A DNA stretch of 64,000 bases from Entoloma clypeatum. Lineage: Eukaryota > Basidiomycota > Agaricomycetes > Agaricales > Entolomataceae. The notes under the pieces were generated by a model that did not search any database, was not told the origin of the DNA, and was given only the letters and a program-made list of their open reading frames with translations. Shown here one piece after another: positions 11,928-25,569 of this stretch; within the stretch, counting starts at the first letter, position 1; each line of letters begins with the position of its first letter. Position numbers and translations under genes: made by a program. The stretch is taken from the NCBI GenBank assembly GCA_963565915.1, contig OY751491.1:2790001-2854000 (forward strand), read 5' to 3'.

Positions 11928-14900
11928 TTATGAATAATATCCGCCTGTATGCCAGTACTGAGGTGCTTGCCCAAGGATACTTTGCTGTTCGAAATAATGC
12001 GGAGGGGATGTCCAGACGCGCGGCGCAGACATATCCATCGAGAGATGCTGCGCATGTTGGACTTCTGTATTTGAGAGACCAGATCGGTCGCCTGCGACTC
12101 CATAGTGCAGCTGAATCTGGTGTTCGACAGGCTTCGCACCGTAGGGGGGGTGTTGCGGTTTCTCGTATATTGGGCTAGGAGCCACTGTGGAGGGTGAAAT
12201 CATGCGACCTCGGACGCCCGGGGTGCTCGAGCTGGTCGCCGAATCCAGTGAAAGGCCTCCCATGACGATAGCTTGCTGCTCAGGTTCTTGGTTATCGTGT
12301 GTTGCAAGGTACTCGGGCCGTGTCGGCTGATACGTCTGAGAATCCGTCGTATAAGATCCAAGATTTGGCGGACTTGGGTCTAAAGCCGACCCAGAATCGT
12401 AGCCTGGTGTGTATGGAGGACCGCTTCCTGAGCCAAACGGCGAGCTTGCCGAGCTCGAAGGCATTCCGTATGGACTTGGGGTGGAGCCATATCCGGGTCC
12501 TGCACTCATGGCACTTTGATCAAAGTAGCCTTGCTCGTGTCCACGTGCGTTGAAATACCCTGGAGAAGAACAATTGTGTGTGGAGTCGCAGACAGCGGCT
12601 GGAGAGTTCTCAAAGAACTGTTCTGCATCTCGTTGAGGTCGCTCACCGATATCATGGCTAAGCCTGCGCCGTTGTCTGGTATGCACGTCCGCATTCTTCT
12701 GATTGGCTGCGTGATACGATACACCACAATCTTTGGGATTCTGGACGAAAGACGACGATTCAGACTCACTGGCCTTTTCTCGTTGCGACATATGAGGAAC
12801 CGTGTTTCGCGTAGGTACAGGAGGCTGAGTCGAAGCCGCTGCTTCCAAGCTCACTCCCAGATCTGCTGAAGGTGTCTGGCGAACGAAGGTCGTCGATAGT
12901 GGTGATTTGGCCGTGTCAATCATCCTTGACTCCGCAATGTAATCCGCGGCGGATCTTGATGTATGCAGACTCGAATACTTTATCCATGACGGCCCATCCT
13001 TGCCTCTGTCTCGGACGCCGATGCTAGGATACTGGGCACTTCTCTTTTTCTTTTCCTTCTCCTTTTCACGGGAGGTCTTGGGATGGGGGGTTGGGACACC
13101 TCGTGAAGGAGTAGGTGGGCCAAGGACATGTTGATGCGATTGTGGCATTGCCTGGGATAAGGAACCTGCATCAATATCATGGCTCCCGTGTAAATTCTCG
13201 ACATCAAAGGGGCCTTCAAATACGGCCTGTATGATCGCTTCTGAATCCGCCCTAGAGTCGACCTGAGAGTGTTTCCTCTTCAACATGTTCTCATCCAAGA
13301 GACCTCTTCCTCCGTCCGATACTCGAGGGTTCAATCCCAATGCCTCTAGCTTCCTCCTTAGTATTCCGACGATTTTCCCAGATTCCTCACCCGAGGTCCC
13401 GATCGCAGTAAGCACCTCCCAGCCCACTGTCACTTCCTCCAAAATCGCCTTTCCCGGGCCATGGGATTTAATGGGTCCAGTTCCGAATGCAGCATGGGCG
13501 CAAATGACCGTAGCATCGAGAACAGCTTTACTGAGGGGATAATAATCCCTTAGCATGGTCATAGACTCAGTGGCATTGCTAGGTCCGACCAATAGCCGAT
13601 GCAACACCCTAGCGGCACGTACAACACACTGTGCAGCATCCACAGTTGCTCGACTTGCGGGACTCCATGGATGAGCTGCGTACGTCCTCGCCCGAGAAAA
13701 TTCGCCTGTGCTGGGATCGAATGATGGACGCATGAGAGGCAGATAGACGGAAATAATCAAGCGGTTTGCCATGATGGCCAATTCTGCTGCAAGTGCCGCG
13801 TGTTTGATAGGCTTAGAACCATCGGACTTGGGCTCAGGAGGTTCAAGTTTCAGCAGAACAGGTAGCTCTGCGACCCAGGTACGGATATCTCCCTCAAGCC
13901 CAACCGCCTGTTCGAAGGTGTATCCACTTCCATAACCGCACGTGCAGCATTCGCAACCTGGGGAAGAAAGTCGATGCTTAATGACTTGGACGAGACGTAC
14001 GAGCCTATATTGTGGGTGAATAAAGAGCGTCGAAAATTTTTTAGGATGATCATGGAGACGTACTGGCATCGCACACCAAAAAAACCGCAAGTTGTGTCGT
14101 CTGGTTTGTTGTCTCTACCTTTCCGAGCGGATGTGGGTCCCAGGGAGGGGGTTTTGGCGCGAGGAGGCCGTCTACCTATTTCCTTATTCACGCTATCATC
14201 TGATTCTGAGCCATCCGCCATATGATGGTACTCAGCATCCAATAGTCCTCTCTTCGAATGAGTTGGAAAACTAGAAGTCCTTGACTCAAAATTTCCTAAC
14301 GTAGACGGTTGAGCGATCGCTGGTAAACTGGTTGAATACGAGAACAGGGCCACTGATGCTAGATGGCCCAAGACGTCGGACACGAATCTGAAACAAGATA
14401 ACTGTCAATCGGTTGGCCGTCCATGATTGGAAGGAAAAGTGAGAGTAAGGAAAACATACGTGTCGTAAAACATAATGTCCCACCAAATCAGCCTTCGCCT
14501 TTCTTCATTCTTAACACCGCGTCCCACATAGGCATCCACACGTTCATCAGGATCATGAGCAAGACCGAGTCCGCGTGCAAGATTCACAAGTTTTCCAATC
14601 TAGGAAGCCAGTGAGGAGTCAGCGCGATAGGGCGAAAGCATGGACATACAAGAGGAAACACTATCTCCAAAGCACACGAACCGCCTTCCTGCCCCGTTAC
14701 TGCGGAAAGCCCAGCGCGAATCATATACTTCACTTGCAACAAGCAAGCAACAAGGTGATCCAACTCGTCCTTTGTCCGCCCTTCCCACCCATAGCCTTCC
14801 ATTGCCTTTCTTTCACCGCAACTCCTCATTGCGTCGCACGACCGAAACTCTTCCCAGACACCAAGCGCCTGTCCAGCAAGGGCATGTAGAAAGATAGGGT

Positions 14901-16218
14901 CTGTGAGTGGGGAGCCGTCGGTGACTGTTTCTAACGCTCCAAGGGCCAACGCATAGCACAACGAGATGAAAATAGGGAGTCCAGAATCCTTAGACGCCGT
15001 CCGGGACGGGTCGACGTTGCGACTTCCATTGGAGAAGACTGCCTTGGCGAGCGCTGTTTTCCTTCCTTTTTCTTCCTTCAAGCTGGGATCCGCGAGAGCC
15101 ACGAGTCGGTTCCAAGGCGCAACGAGTGCGATATGTGGATGGGCTATGCGAGCACGGTTAAGCAGCTTGATGCGTGTGGCAGGGGAGGGGAGGAGGGAGA
15201 ACAGTGCACTTGTAGCCTCGGGTTTCGGAAGGGACGAAGGTGTGTGAGGAGAGGGAGGAAACCCATAGGAGGGACCCATGTCATTCAAGACATGGAGGCT
15301 TTGCGAGGATGAGTAATGATTTGACCTTACTTGCTGCGCTGTCGTTGGTCGTGACGTTGCAGATGAATAATATACATGGAGTGGTGGAAGGTCAAACCGG
15401 ACCGGACCAGGAGAAAGTGCACTCCTTAATGGACCGTTCTGACCACTTTCACTTGGAGGTAGAGGGAGGGCATCCGCAGCGGATGGTTCAAGCTTGACGC
15501 CAGCGCTGCGGGCGATATCTGACGAGATTTCGGCCTTGGGGTCTATCTGATCCTCAGGACCATACAAGTCGAGTTGCGACTGCGGCAACCAGATGTTTTC
15601 CAGATCAAAAAAAAGGACAGATACTGAGGGCGGGGAGGAAAGGGTGGTCGCATAATTTGGCTTGAGCTTTGTCCCAGGATGCGATGGGGGCAATGCAACC
15701 TTTGCAAGCGGATAGGTCGATTGGAAAGGCGGCGGCGTCTGTCCTGCGGTCACCATGGCGAGAATCGCTTCGACCTGCATGAGACGGTTATTTAGAGAAT
15801 GGAGGTCGACTTTCTCAGCGGCAGCTGAGGAATAGACACATCGTGAGACGGTGCCGCGCTTAGTACAGCTGCCACAGGGTGTCCGTCTGTCGCACTTTAA
15901 CTTGAGCCGCTTGCACTTGACGGGAAAGATGAGCAAGCGCAGACAAATGGGGTAGATTTGGTACCTCAGCACAGACAACAGTGATCCTGGAGCGAATTTG
16001 ACTGTATGTAACAGAAGGCTCAGCGAAGGGTTAGGATGGGAGGGGGAGGGGAGAAGGACGTACGGGACGGCGGAGGCAGAGGGAGGATCATGGGGAAGGT
16101 CCTCCATGACGGCCGTCGCGGTGGCGGTCGCACACAGGTCGCACTTTTGGTTTGAATGTTCCAGTTCCTTGTCCCTGTAAGTGACTCCACCCTGCGATTC
16201 TAGACGAGGGTTACTCAT
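11928..16218 (-). CDS. Zn(II)2Cys6 fungal transcription factor
   Basis: Sequence-specific nuclear regulator with a GAL4-type zinc cluster and a fungal-specific (Fungal_trans) middle domain. From ATG 16218 the N-terminus runs to a donor near 16,060. The cluster is split by an intron (15916-15964) directly after VVCAE, continuing CKRLKLKCDRRTPCGSC. The spliced cluster has the canonical spacing C-x2-C-x6-C with PCGSC following. A short linker with a coiled region (HSLNNRLMQVEAILAMV) precedes the middle domain. Typical middle-domain motifs are LVNLARGLGLAHDPDER and RRRLIWWDIMFYD near 14,420-14,590. The C-terminal half is long, Ser/Pro/Gln-rich and low complexity, ending at TAA 11928-11930. Target genes cannot be inferred; no obvious target cluster adjoins it. 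Internal exon ends beyond the finger were not all fixed. Confidence 0.85.
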
Positions 16219-19200
16219 ATATCTCCCGAGATCCCTCTACATATGTATGTCTCCCTCACCTTCGCCTGGCCGTCTGTAAGTATGTAAAAAGATGAGACGA
16301 GTTCTGACGAATCCTTCAATCCCGTTCCCAGCCCTGCAATCACATCATCACCTCATGCTCCACGCCTAAGATTTGACTCTATTTGAATTTCTCCTTCAGC
16401 GACCTTCAAGTGACAGCCCCCATTACTCACCCTGGCTCAACCAAAATTCTGGCATTATGTTTCCTGGCGCGGATTTCGCACTCACACACTTCCAACGGGC
16501 CATATCATTTGTTGGGCCCCTCTCATATCACATAAAAAACATGACTGACCTTTCCATTAATAGTATTGGAGTCAGGGACATGAACACGGCATGAATGTCT
16601 GAACCAGATTCCCGGAAGAGGTAAACTGGTAACTGTTTGATGGGATGGAAATAGTACTTACCTTGATGGAAAGGTCATGCAAGGCCATGTAATTACCCAG
16701 ATTGTCGTACGCGTGGCGAACCAACTCGCAGTGGACTGATAGTGACACAGACACATACCTGTGGTTGGTATATACCATCAGGTCTGTCGAAAACAGTTAT
16801 TTCCTCAGGCCTGCGTTAGGTGTTTCGATCCATGCATACTGCTGGAATATGAGCGCTAATCTTTCTTCCCAACAAGATCCAAGTTGAAAGGTAAATCATA
16901 TGATTACCATTGGATCATCCGAAACTTGGTATTGATCATTGTCAAAATCCTGGGTTTCCTCTCCTTTGGGATGATGAGGGTGAGAAATGAATCCGGCGTG
17001 TTTTCTTTTACCTTGCCATTCGCCTCCACAGGAAGGAGCCTGCCATGAACAGATACATGTTTTTTGCCATAAGTATCGAGATGCTCGAAATATCCAGGTG
17101 TCCTCGGCGTCGCCCTCGGTTCCAAGAGGAACCAAGGCATCGCCATCGGGAACCAAGGTACCGAGCAGGTATGTACAATACTCAAACTGACTCCGCGCAC
17201 ATACCACAGGTTGCTCGCCCCAGGTCCAGGTGCTCCTGAACCTGCGATTTATTGCAGGCGGTTATTGGGGCATAAGTTTGGAATACGGACGAGAATTGGA
17301 ATAATTCTCCTCATCTCAGAGAAGGCAGAGAAGGCGACGGACTCGATACTAGATAGCAACCCTCGATCAAATAAAATCTCTCGACATCAGCTCGGCCACT
17401 TGTGACATATTACTGCGGACCCGTGAGTCCCTCAGAGATCTACTGATTATGGTTTGACCACTTATGGAAGTGCAAGGGAGGACCTGAGGCTGGAGTGCGC
17501 ATGTTGTGATGACACGGTCAGTTCATTTCATTCTACTTCAACAACTCGAATGAAAATTGGTTGGCTGCAGCTCGTTCCTTCGGGCCCGTTCGTGCCATAG
17601 AATGCAATGCCTCGTAAACATTCGCAGTTCTTTTCCCTGGCCTGTAAGTGGCGTCACCGTGTTTTAATCATTTCACTGTCGCTGCTGGGTGCCATTTATT
17701 TTACTATCCACATCCACTGACAAAAACGTGTCGAGAAATCAGGGTCTTCCAAAGGACTTCAAGACATTCAGGCCTTCGTCGGATTTGCAAATATTGAAGG
17801 ACCATGAAAATCGAACGCTGACTGGTCGCCGTTCTTCCGAATATTTTTCGTTTGTTATACGCCCTGAGGTTTTCTTGCTCTATCTCTGGTTTGATCGTTC
17901 ACTCAAGAATGAAACAACTCAATAGCAATGCTATTTTCCCTGATGTCCTATCGGAAGGACCATAACAGGGGAACCAGTTTTCCTAGGTGATATGGCGGAG
18001 TCCCATGCAGGACCGTGGCTAACTGGTGCAAGGATTTAACCAAATTCTGGGACTTCACCACCACCTCTACCACTGACAATTCAGAGATCAGGTCAGTACA
18101 CCACATGGACGAGACGGGATAAAATTTGCGGCAGCCCCCCGATGGATTTTTTATGACTCAAATACCCACCGTTCTAGTGCCTTGTGCCCTCTTCGTAATT
18201 TCGATCTCGCATGATGAGGGATAGAGGATTCGACAACAATATTTCGATTGCTAGGTGCCCGTGGATGTTCTGTTGAAACTTTTAGAAACAATATCCGACT
18301 TCTTCAAGGGGGCTGCTGGTTCCTGTTAGCCATGCTTCTCTTCAGGAATGGAACGGCCACGGGGTTGGTCGGGTTGTCACAATTGATCGGGTAAGTAAAC
18401 ATATAAGTACGTTGCCTTCCTGCGACCCGAAGATCGTGGAGATTTTAGTGCAGCTAACGTCTGATACTACTAGGCTTTCATAGACTAACTCTTGATGTTC
18501 ACTCACGAGTTTCATTGATCGACTGCAAAATCCGGTGCTATGTACATACACGACAACTTGACCGTGAACAAGACTCCAAAGGACCAAAAGGGATCAAAGT
18601 TCCAGCTGACGCTTCATGACAGAAACTCGACATGATGGGGCTCCTTTGAAGAGCCACCCAGGAGATCAGGATCATTCCAGGGTTGTAACTTGGCTCTTGC
18701 AAGGGTACGTAATTCGACGATAAACATGCGCTTGTTTTGCATAAAAAAGCATTCAACAGTTGAATAATTACATAACATGGTCTATCAGTGCTTTCTCGTT
18801 CCGAAGAAAGGGACTACGTTTCTGTGTAAATTTCAGCTGCCACTCCCATAGGTCCTTCCAGCAAGATTGCCATAAAGTTTATAGGTTTCTCTTCATTGGA
18901 GGTGGTAGGGTGGTGTGCGCACTGTGTAGTCTCACAGTTGCGCACTTCTGGTCAAAGTTTTTTCGCATCCGCTGACATGGGAATTGAGTTTGATTGAGAT
19001 ACTTATTATCGTTATGAAATGATTTCTGAGGCTTTGTGACTATACGAACGAACAGGACTCCTCCATGACACTGGTCAATAAGTACCCAATGCGTTGATAT
19101 TGAATGTGTACGGCGCCTCATGATATCATCTCGCCTCATGCAGAACCCTTTCAAAAATCGGGTGGACAAGGATTTTCCCCATTGGATGCTTTATGTAGTC

Positions 19201-19817
19201 CGTTGGTCGGATCTGACTCCCAGATGGATCTAGAGACGGTCGGGGAACTCACCCCCTATTTACTAGTGCGGCCGTTAAGAATGACCTTCAACTGGTATGT
19301 TTCTGCGACAGACCATGAGAACGAATCCCAGGTGAAAGACACTTTCATTTTCGCCGGAATTGTCTTGCTGGGATTGCCGCATAGTTAAAAGCCTGTAAAT
19401 GGGTAAAGTCAACTTTCTGTCGTATTCCAAGGAAAATTCTTGCTTCTCAGCGATGAAGGTCTGATCCATAGATAAACTGAAAAAAAGAAACTAAGGAGTC
19501 CATCAAACCTGGAAACTGAGGCCGCATCGGGCGTCGCAGAGCCGTTACATTATTGTTGTGAAAACTCAGATAAAGGCTCCTGCAGCAATCATTGGCGACC
19601 AGCTGAAATGAGGTGACTTTCGTACCTCTCATTCAGTACCAGATACATATTCTCAGGTTCGTCGGTGGAGTTATTCCTCTTCACGAGATCATGACCATTA
19701 CAGTAAAGGATGTAACTTAGCAGAGAAGTATAGAAGCTTGATTTAGATATCCGTGCAAGTTCTGCCACAAGAGATGATGTTCAGTAAGTCTAAGTGGGTA
19801 TTTACGAGGAAAGAACT
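16219..19817. other. Gene-poor interval of 3.6 kb
   Basis: No open frame here has a recognisable domain or a consistent splice structure, and no terminal repeats or tRNA-like arms were seen. The first few hundred bases must hold the promoter of the minus-strand transcription factor. The last part is the 3' flank of MTG2. The rest may be decayed sequence, a long non-coding RNA or rapidly evolving small genes; nothing in the sequence decides between these. Confidence 0.4.
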
Positions 19818-21644
19818 TCATGATAATCGTTCTCGAGCGTCTTCAACATAGGTCCTCATTAATGAGACGGCCTTGCAAAGGTTCTGGCTGAACTTGGCTG
19901 AAACGGGAATAACAGCCAACGATATCTCTGCACCAGCGACGGTGTCCACGTTCATGTGCGACTGAACATAGTCTTCTAGAGCTTTGAGCTTGTCCCGAGC
20001 GGTTTGAACATCTGCGCAGTTGCCATCTCCTCCTAGTAGGTCAGCCTTATTAGCGATGACCATCCTAGCTTTGGAGCTCATTCCAGGCTGGTATTTCTCT
20101 AACTCCTCGCGCAATATGCTGAGCTCTTCCCAGGGTGCTGGACTGGAGAGGTCTACCACATAAACGAGAGCCAGGGAACGTTCCATGGAGCGGAGGAAAG
20201 AATGTCCAAGGCCCACGTTCTCCGAAGCGCGCGAGATAAGACCAGGATTGTCGGCAATGGTAAATCGAAAGTTTTCGACGAGGTCGAAATGATAACCTGC
20301 ACGATAGCCATCCGAGTCAGAAACTGCTCGGGAGGTTTGATTTCGCGTCAACGATTTTGCCAGTTCTCCGCTGTCCACCGTCTCGCGGTGCTGTTGTTCC
20401 TCGATCCGAGTCTCGTCATGTATGGAATTACCCGAGAGACTACCCTCAAAAGTACCATCATCTGCGACCCGCACGACGCCGACGACGGGGTTCAGGGTAG
20501 TAAAAGCGTAGCTGGCAACCTCGCTCTTCGCCCTACCTCCTGTGAGAGCCCGAAGCAAGGTACTTTTCCCCGCGTTTGGCATCCCAACCAATCCGATATC
20601 GGCCAGAATTTTGAGTTCCAGAGACAAGGTTATCCGTTCCCCGGAGTGGCCACGTGTTGCAAATTTCGGGGAGCGATTGACAAGAGAAGTGAAGTGAGGA
20701 TTTCCGAAGCCACCAAGTCCGCCAGCAGCGACAAGATAGCCCATCGACTCCTGTTGCTTGATTCCAAGTGGAGCGTCAACGTGTCGTTCAACGGTTTCTT
20801 CTTTGTCAAGATCAAGGAAGATGGGCTCTTGTAGGACTCGTCTTCGGCGCACAAGTCTTCTCTCCCGCTCTAGTTTATACAATGCAGCTTCCGCTTCCTT
20901 GAACGAGTCCCGTTGCACGTTGGACTCGCTGGATCTGGGATAATGCACCCATCTGTTTTCTCGCATCTTTTCCCGTTTTTCTCCTGGTGCCAAACCCTCC
21001 AAAGATTCTTCTTCAGCCTCCCACTCATCTTTCGCACGTCGAGGGTCATCTCGGGGGAGTTCACGGACCACTGTGCCCAGTGGTACGCGGATAATCAAGG
21101 GCGCTCCGTTTTTCCCATTTTGCCATGTGCCTTGACCATGTCCACCGGGTTCTCCGCGTATGCGCGTCGATATGGAGGACAATGTTGTCAAATGAGGGGT
21201 CGGAAGGATATAAACATCACCTCCTCGACCACCGTTGCCGCCAGATGGCGGACCAAAAGGTTTGTATTTCTCTCTGTGAAATGCTGCGCAGCCATCTCCA
21301 CCGTTACCTGTCATAAAATGATATTTCTGTTATGCACGGCGACTGCCAAAAAACATACCTCCCCGCACATTGATAACTAAATGGTCCAGGAAACTTTGAC
21401 CCTGCTAGAGTCAAGAGGCAGGACTCGGTGTGAAAAACAGGCTACTCACACCTTGTTTGCGCTTCCATTCTGTCTTTCGTCGCCGGCGGTAACTTTCGAT
21501 GTCAACAGAGCGGCATTCTGTTGACGGAGTAGATTTTTCTATACATTGAGGACTTTCACGAGCGATAGACTGAGTAGGTGTCGACAATCTTGCGCATGCA
21601 AAGGCTCCCTTCGAAACGAGTGGAAGGCCAGAAATCTTGAGCAT
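19818..21644 (-). CDS. MTG2: Obg/CgtA-family mitochondrial GTPase
   Basis: GTPase needed for mitochondrial large ribosomal subunit assembly, judged by homology to Mtg2/GTPBP5. Exons 21644-21450, 21401-21359 and 21307-19818 sum to 1728 nt (575 residues). The N-terminus is basic and Ser/Ala-rich, fitting a mitochondrial presequence. The Obg domain shows the glycine-rich signature across the small second exon (DHLVINVRGGNGGDGCAAF, then GPPSGGNGGRGGDVY). The G domain has G1 GMPNAGKST, switch TTLNPVVGVV, G3 DNPGL, G4 NKAD and G5 VSA. Insertions between Obg repeats and between G2 and G3 are charged and make the protein longer than bacterial Obg. The donor after residue GGT at 21450 (GTGAGT) is preferred over GTGTGA one base earlier. 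Confidence 0.92.
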
Positions 21645-22970
21645 CGCATGTGAGTTTCAAATCGGACCTGTACCAAGTGCTGGAGGTGATTCAATGTATT
21701 CCTCCTCCGACTAATCTTGGACTTTCAACTTGCTACTTTCGAGTTGTGCTTGGTACACTTTGTGGTCGGTTCGTGAGAGGCAACCAAAGAACGACCATAT
21801 ACATACTCGCTGTACTCACGATTCTCTAACGCTCACCCAACTCGAAAACAACATCTCCCAGGAATTGGTAGCCAAGAAACCTCCGATCCGGCTATTCAGG
21901 GTGCCAGTAGCCAAGGCTGCATCTCCATGAAAAGTTGAGTCTCAAAACTCATTGTCGTAAGCCACTGGCCAGCTCGGCGGGACAGGTAACTGCGAAGTTT
22001 CCTGCCAGCGGGGCTTTAGGTTGGACATCCTCTGTCTTGGTGAAAACCCCTCAAGGCCTCAAGCCATTTCTTGGCTTGCAATTGCTGAGACAGACCATAC
22101 TGCCCTTGATATCTCGACACGACCTAGTACTGTGTCTTTTCCTCGTCAATATCTTTCATCGCCATTTGCAGCATTCAGTTATGTGAAACACCTGTTGGAC
22201 TGCCCCGAATTCTTTCCTTCGCCTGGAATAGCGTCGTGTAACAAGAACTTTCACCAATGCCTTATCCCTGTTGGCCATGGACTCCCCGTCACGTTGAGTC
22301 CCATGTACTGCCAGTGAGAACCCGATTGTCGATAGAGTCTTTGCGATATTCCCATCGCCAAGATTCCAAAAAACTGGTCATACATTCCATGGAAACCACT
22401 CCGATGACGATAGTTCAAAAAGTTGTCCCTAGAACAACTTGAAGTGGAAACACAAAGAAATGGTATAGTGGTATAGTACATGCTGCGACGACTCGTTCTA
22501 TTTCTTAAGGCAGATTCTGAACTACACGGCAAACCCGCCGCCTTATATCTCTGGCCGTAGCCATCCCACCTTACATGATATCATGGAAGACATTCACCTT
22601 GGCCCCAATGGCACAGAGACCATCCTCAAAGCAATGACAACCAATTCAGATCAGTTCTTTTCCTCTCCGCAGCCTCGGCATATGCGTTGGCGTTATTGCT
22701 TCTGCCATTACCGGCACCTGGGAATTCAATGCTCTTGCATCTTTCATCTTCTCTGACAGACACATTGTCACTCATCCCGCGCTAACTTCAAACTCATTAA
22801 ATATCAATCGAATGCCTCTTTACACGCAGTCAATGTTCAGATCGTCGTGTCGTTCGACTGAAAAATGATAAAGTGGGAAAAACGAGGATGATATCATGAT
22901 TGGCTCTCGAGTCCTTCGAGGCGAGGAAGGAAACAGGCAAGATAGAGAACAAATGTGAAGTATGCCGAAA
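21645..22970. other. Intergenic region between MTG2 and FAD oxidoreductase
   Basis: About 1.3 kb upstream of MTG2 and downstream of the oxidoreductase. Several short open frames occur, but none shows a domain, signal peptide or splice pattern that would support a gene. Confidence 0.4.
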
Positions 22971-24953
22971 TTAAAGAGGACAGTTTAAGCTACTGTCCCA
23001 TTCTTCTGATCCCACACCTTCCGCGACAATGAATAAATCCCGGGGGTCATATTTCTCCTTTATTTTTTTCAGCTTCGAATAGTGTGACCCAAAGAACGTT
23101 TTCTTAGGGTTCTTCTCGTATAGAGAAGCCTTGGGGTGATACGAGACATTATAAAAGCAAATAGATGGACTGAAAAGATCACGTACCTCGTTGAAGTACG
23201 TTGCCGACGCAGGTCCTGCTACTTTGTTAATAGTTTCAATATTTTCTTGAACCTTTTTCCGTTTTGCAAATATTTCCGATACAGGTGAGCCCTCGGGCCA
23301 GCTCACGCCAAATTCAACGATCCCCAGGGACGTGCGCCAAGCCGGATTTAAACCTGTAGAATCGGGATCAACCTTAGACACAGCGCCGCCTGCGACGAAG
23401 CTTTTTCAAAGTCTGTGAATTGTGATATGTGAAAAAAAGTCGTGAAGGACGAACTTCATTGTCATCCCTCCATCGATGGCAAGCACAGCCTCCGCGACTT
23501 GGGAAGCGTTGTTTTCCATCATGTCTCTTGGAATGAGACGCGAACCTAATTCTGAGGCGTCTCCCACCTGGGTCCCATTCGAGAACAATGCAATGAAAAA
23601 AGAATAGAAGGAATCGAAGGGTATGATTGTGGTCTGTAAATCAGGAATGAGGCTTTTGGCGGAAGTGACAAATGGATTCATAGTGAGGTTGGCATCGGCC
23701 AATGTGATGTTCGGAGCGGCGTAGAAAAATTGGAGACTCTCCGTGGATAGGAAAGAATAGCCTCCCCATTGGTTGTCGGCGAGAGAAGGGTGAAGTCTGA
23801 TCCATTCAGTGGTAACATTGTGCGCAATCGTTGGGGACGTAAAGTTCGCGGAGAAGAGAAACAAGGATAAGGGGAAAGAATCGTGTGTCAGATAGGTGGC
23901 AGATGTAACAGCAGCAAAAGTGCCGCCACCGCCGCCCCTCAAAGCCCAGAACAAGTCGGGGTTCTGATATGAGTTCACGGTGAGGTATTCACCGCTGGCG
24001 GTTACGACGGTGAACTGAAGGACATTATCCACACCTGGAAGGCAGAATAAGAAATGTTGAGCCTCAATGCTAAAGTTTAAACCGACGGACCGAGCCCATG
24101 TCTGGGAGAGAAGGCACTGTGACCGCCGCCCATGATCCAACCTCCAGCGGCTCCGACGGATCCACCGACAGACAGGCCGCCAACGAGGAACCGACCTTGT
24201 GCTTGAGCCGCAGCATACGCCTCATACCATTGTACTCCTGCTCCGAGCGTCATGGCTGGGTGAATGATGAGGATAATTGATCAAAAGGACTCGAATCAGT
24301 TCTCTACCGTTGTAGGTCACGTTTGAAGGTGCGCCAGTGGGAGTAAAAGTCTCGCTATATGTAATATTCTTCAGATTGTGCGTCCAGAGCAGAAATGAAC
24401 CTCGAGCAGAGCTTCGACCAAGATAATCATGGCTGCAAAATCCGCAGTGGGGTGAGCGTGATGCCCCAGAAAGAGATGCGTCTGCATACCCAGTGTTTTT
24501 TATGACAAGGCGAAGATTATGTTGCGCCGTAAACTTGACAGCAGCGATAACATCCATCTCTGTCCGAGCATCGACACCCACGTCTGACGCACTGCCCTGT
24601 GTACATGGATAGGCGAGGGTTGTGTTCAAGTAGCAAGCACTGATCGTGCCGTTCTCAAATATGAAGGTCTCATAGTTTGGAAATTGCGCGGCACCAGGCT
24701 GGTCGGACCGCCACCTCCCATTCAGAGCATTGTTTCGAACATCAGTGCAATTGCCAGATGGGTTAGAAAGAGGATAGCAAGCGGATTCCGGAGGGCGGGG
24801 ATAGAGTAGTGGTTGAGAGAGCTGGGAAGCGAGCTTGGAGAATTCGGAATCACTTGGCCAACACGTCTCGCCAAAGAGGCAACGACAGGTCGGTTTGGAG
24901 AGCGTGGAGACCCCCAAAGCTAAGAAGAACCAACGGCGCAGCACGGGAAGCAT
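22971..24953 (-). CDS. Secreted FAD-linked oxidoreductase with BBE domain
   Basis: Berberine-bridge-enzyme-like flavoprotein that would oxidise a small organic substrate with O2 as acceptor. The N-terminus ([19 protein letters not shown]) fits a signal peptide. The FAD-binding PCMH region contains KNTG joined across an intron to HDYLGRSS, which supplies the histidine usually carrying covalent FAD. It continues [20 protein letters not shown] and [18 protein letters not shown]. Many NxT/NxS sites suggest glycosylation. The C-terminal BBE motif is [20 protein letters not shown] followed by [14 protein letters not shown], ending at TAA 22971-22973. At least five short introns are present. Neighbours are housekeeping genes, so no biosynthetic cluster is implied. 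Substrate is unknown. The gene looks intact. Confidence 0.9.
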
Positions 24954-25569
24954 AGGTCAAATATTTCCTCTTGGCGCTGCTGGCAACTTATATACCTTCA
25001 GGCTCGTCCTGTGTTACTGCAAGCTGGGGTTGATATCAATCAAGCCGCCCTGATCATGACTCGATGATCCACATGCACAGGTCACCGTAGCGCGACCCAG
25101 ACTGCGGAAACGCCAAAGTTGCGGCCAACATCGGTTCTGAGTGACCTGAAGTTGGAACATGGAATTTCTTGACAGCTGTTTGCAAATCGATTGGGCGCTC
25201 ACCGATATCGAGCCCTCCACCGAAATGGCAGAAGAACTACAGGAATCAGCTGCAATAAAAATCCAGGATAGTTACATATTCGCATATGTGGGGCGCAAGC
25301 ACAGCCTGCATACGCCTCTGACCAATTCGAAATACACCACTGCATCGATCAAGTAAGCCGTGTCTCGCTCTCACATTGGCGGAAGCTATGTTATGAAAGC
25401 CAATCCAAAAAATCCCGAACCGTTACACATGTCGAAATCATGGGGCACCAGCAATCGTATGTATACAGGCCACTTGGAAAATTTAATGATACAACTGACA
25501 TGCGCAGAAGAACAAATGATAAGTCCACCGGCCGAAAAAAGCGCGAGGCCTCTTGGCATTGTGCAGAAC
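24954..25569. other. Intergenic region between FAD oxidoreductase and SEC11
   Basis: About 616 bp containing the oxidoreductase promoter and the SEC11 3' flank. No additional gene or repeat was recognised. Confidence 0.4.

Noticed and set aside
20202..20834. 210-codon open frame opposite MTG2
   Set aside because: It mirrors the GTPase coding sequence in another frame and has no domain of its own.
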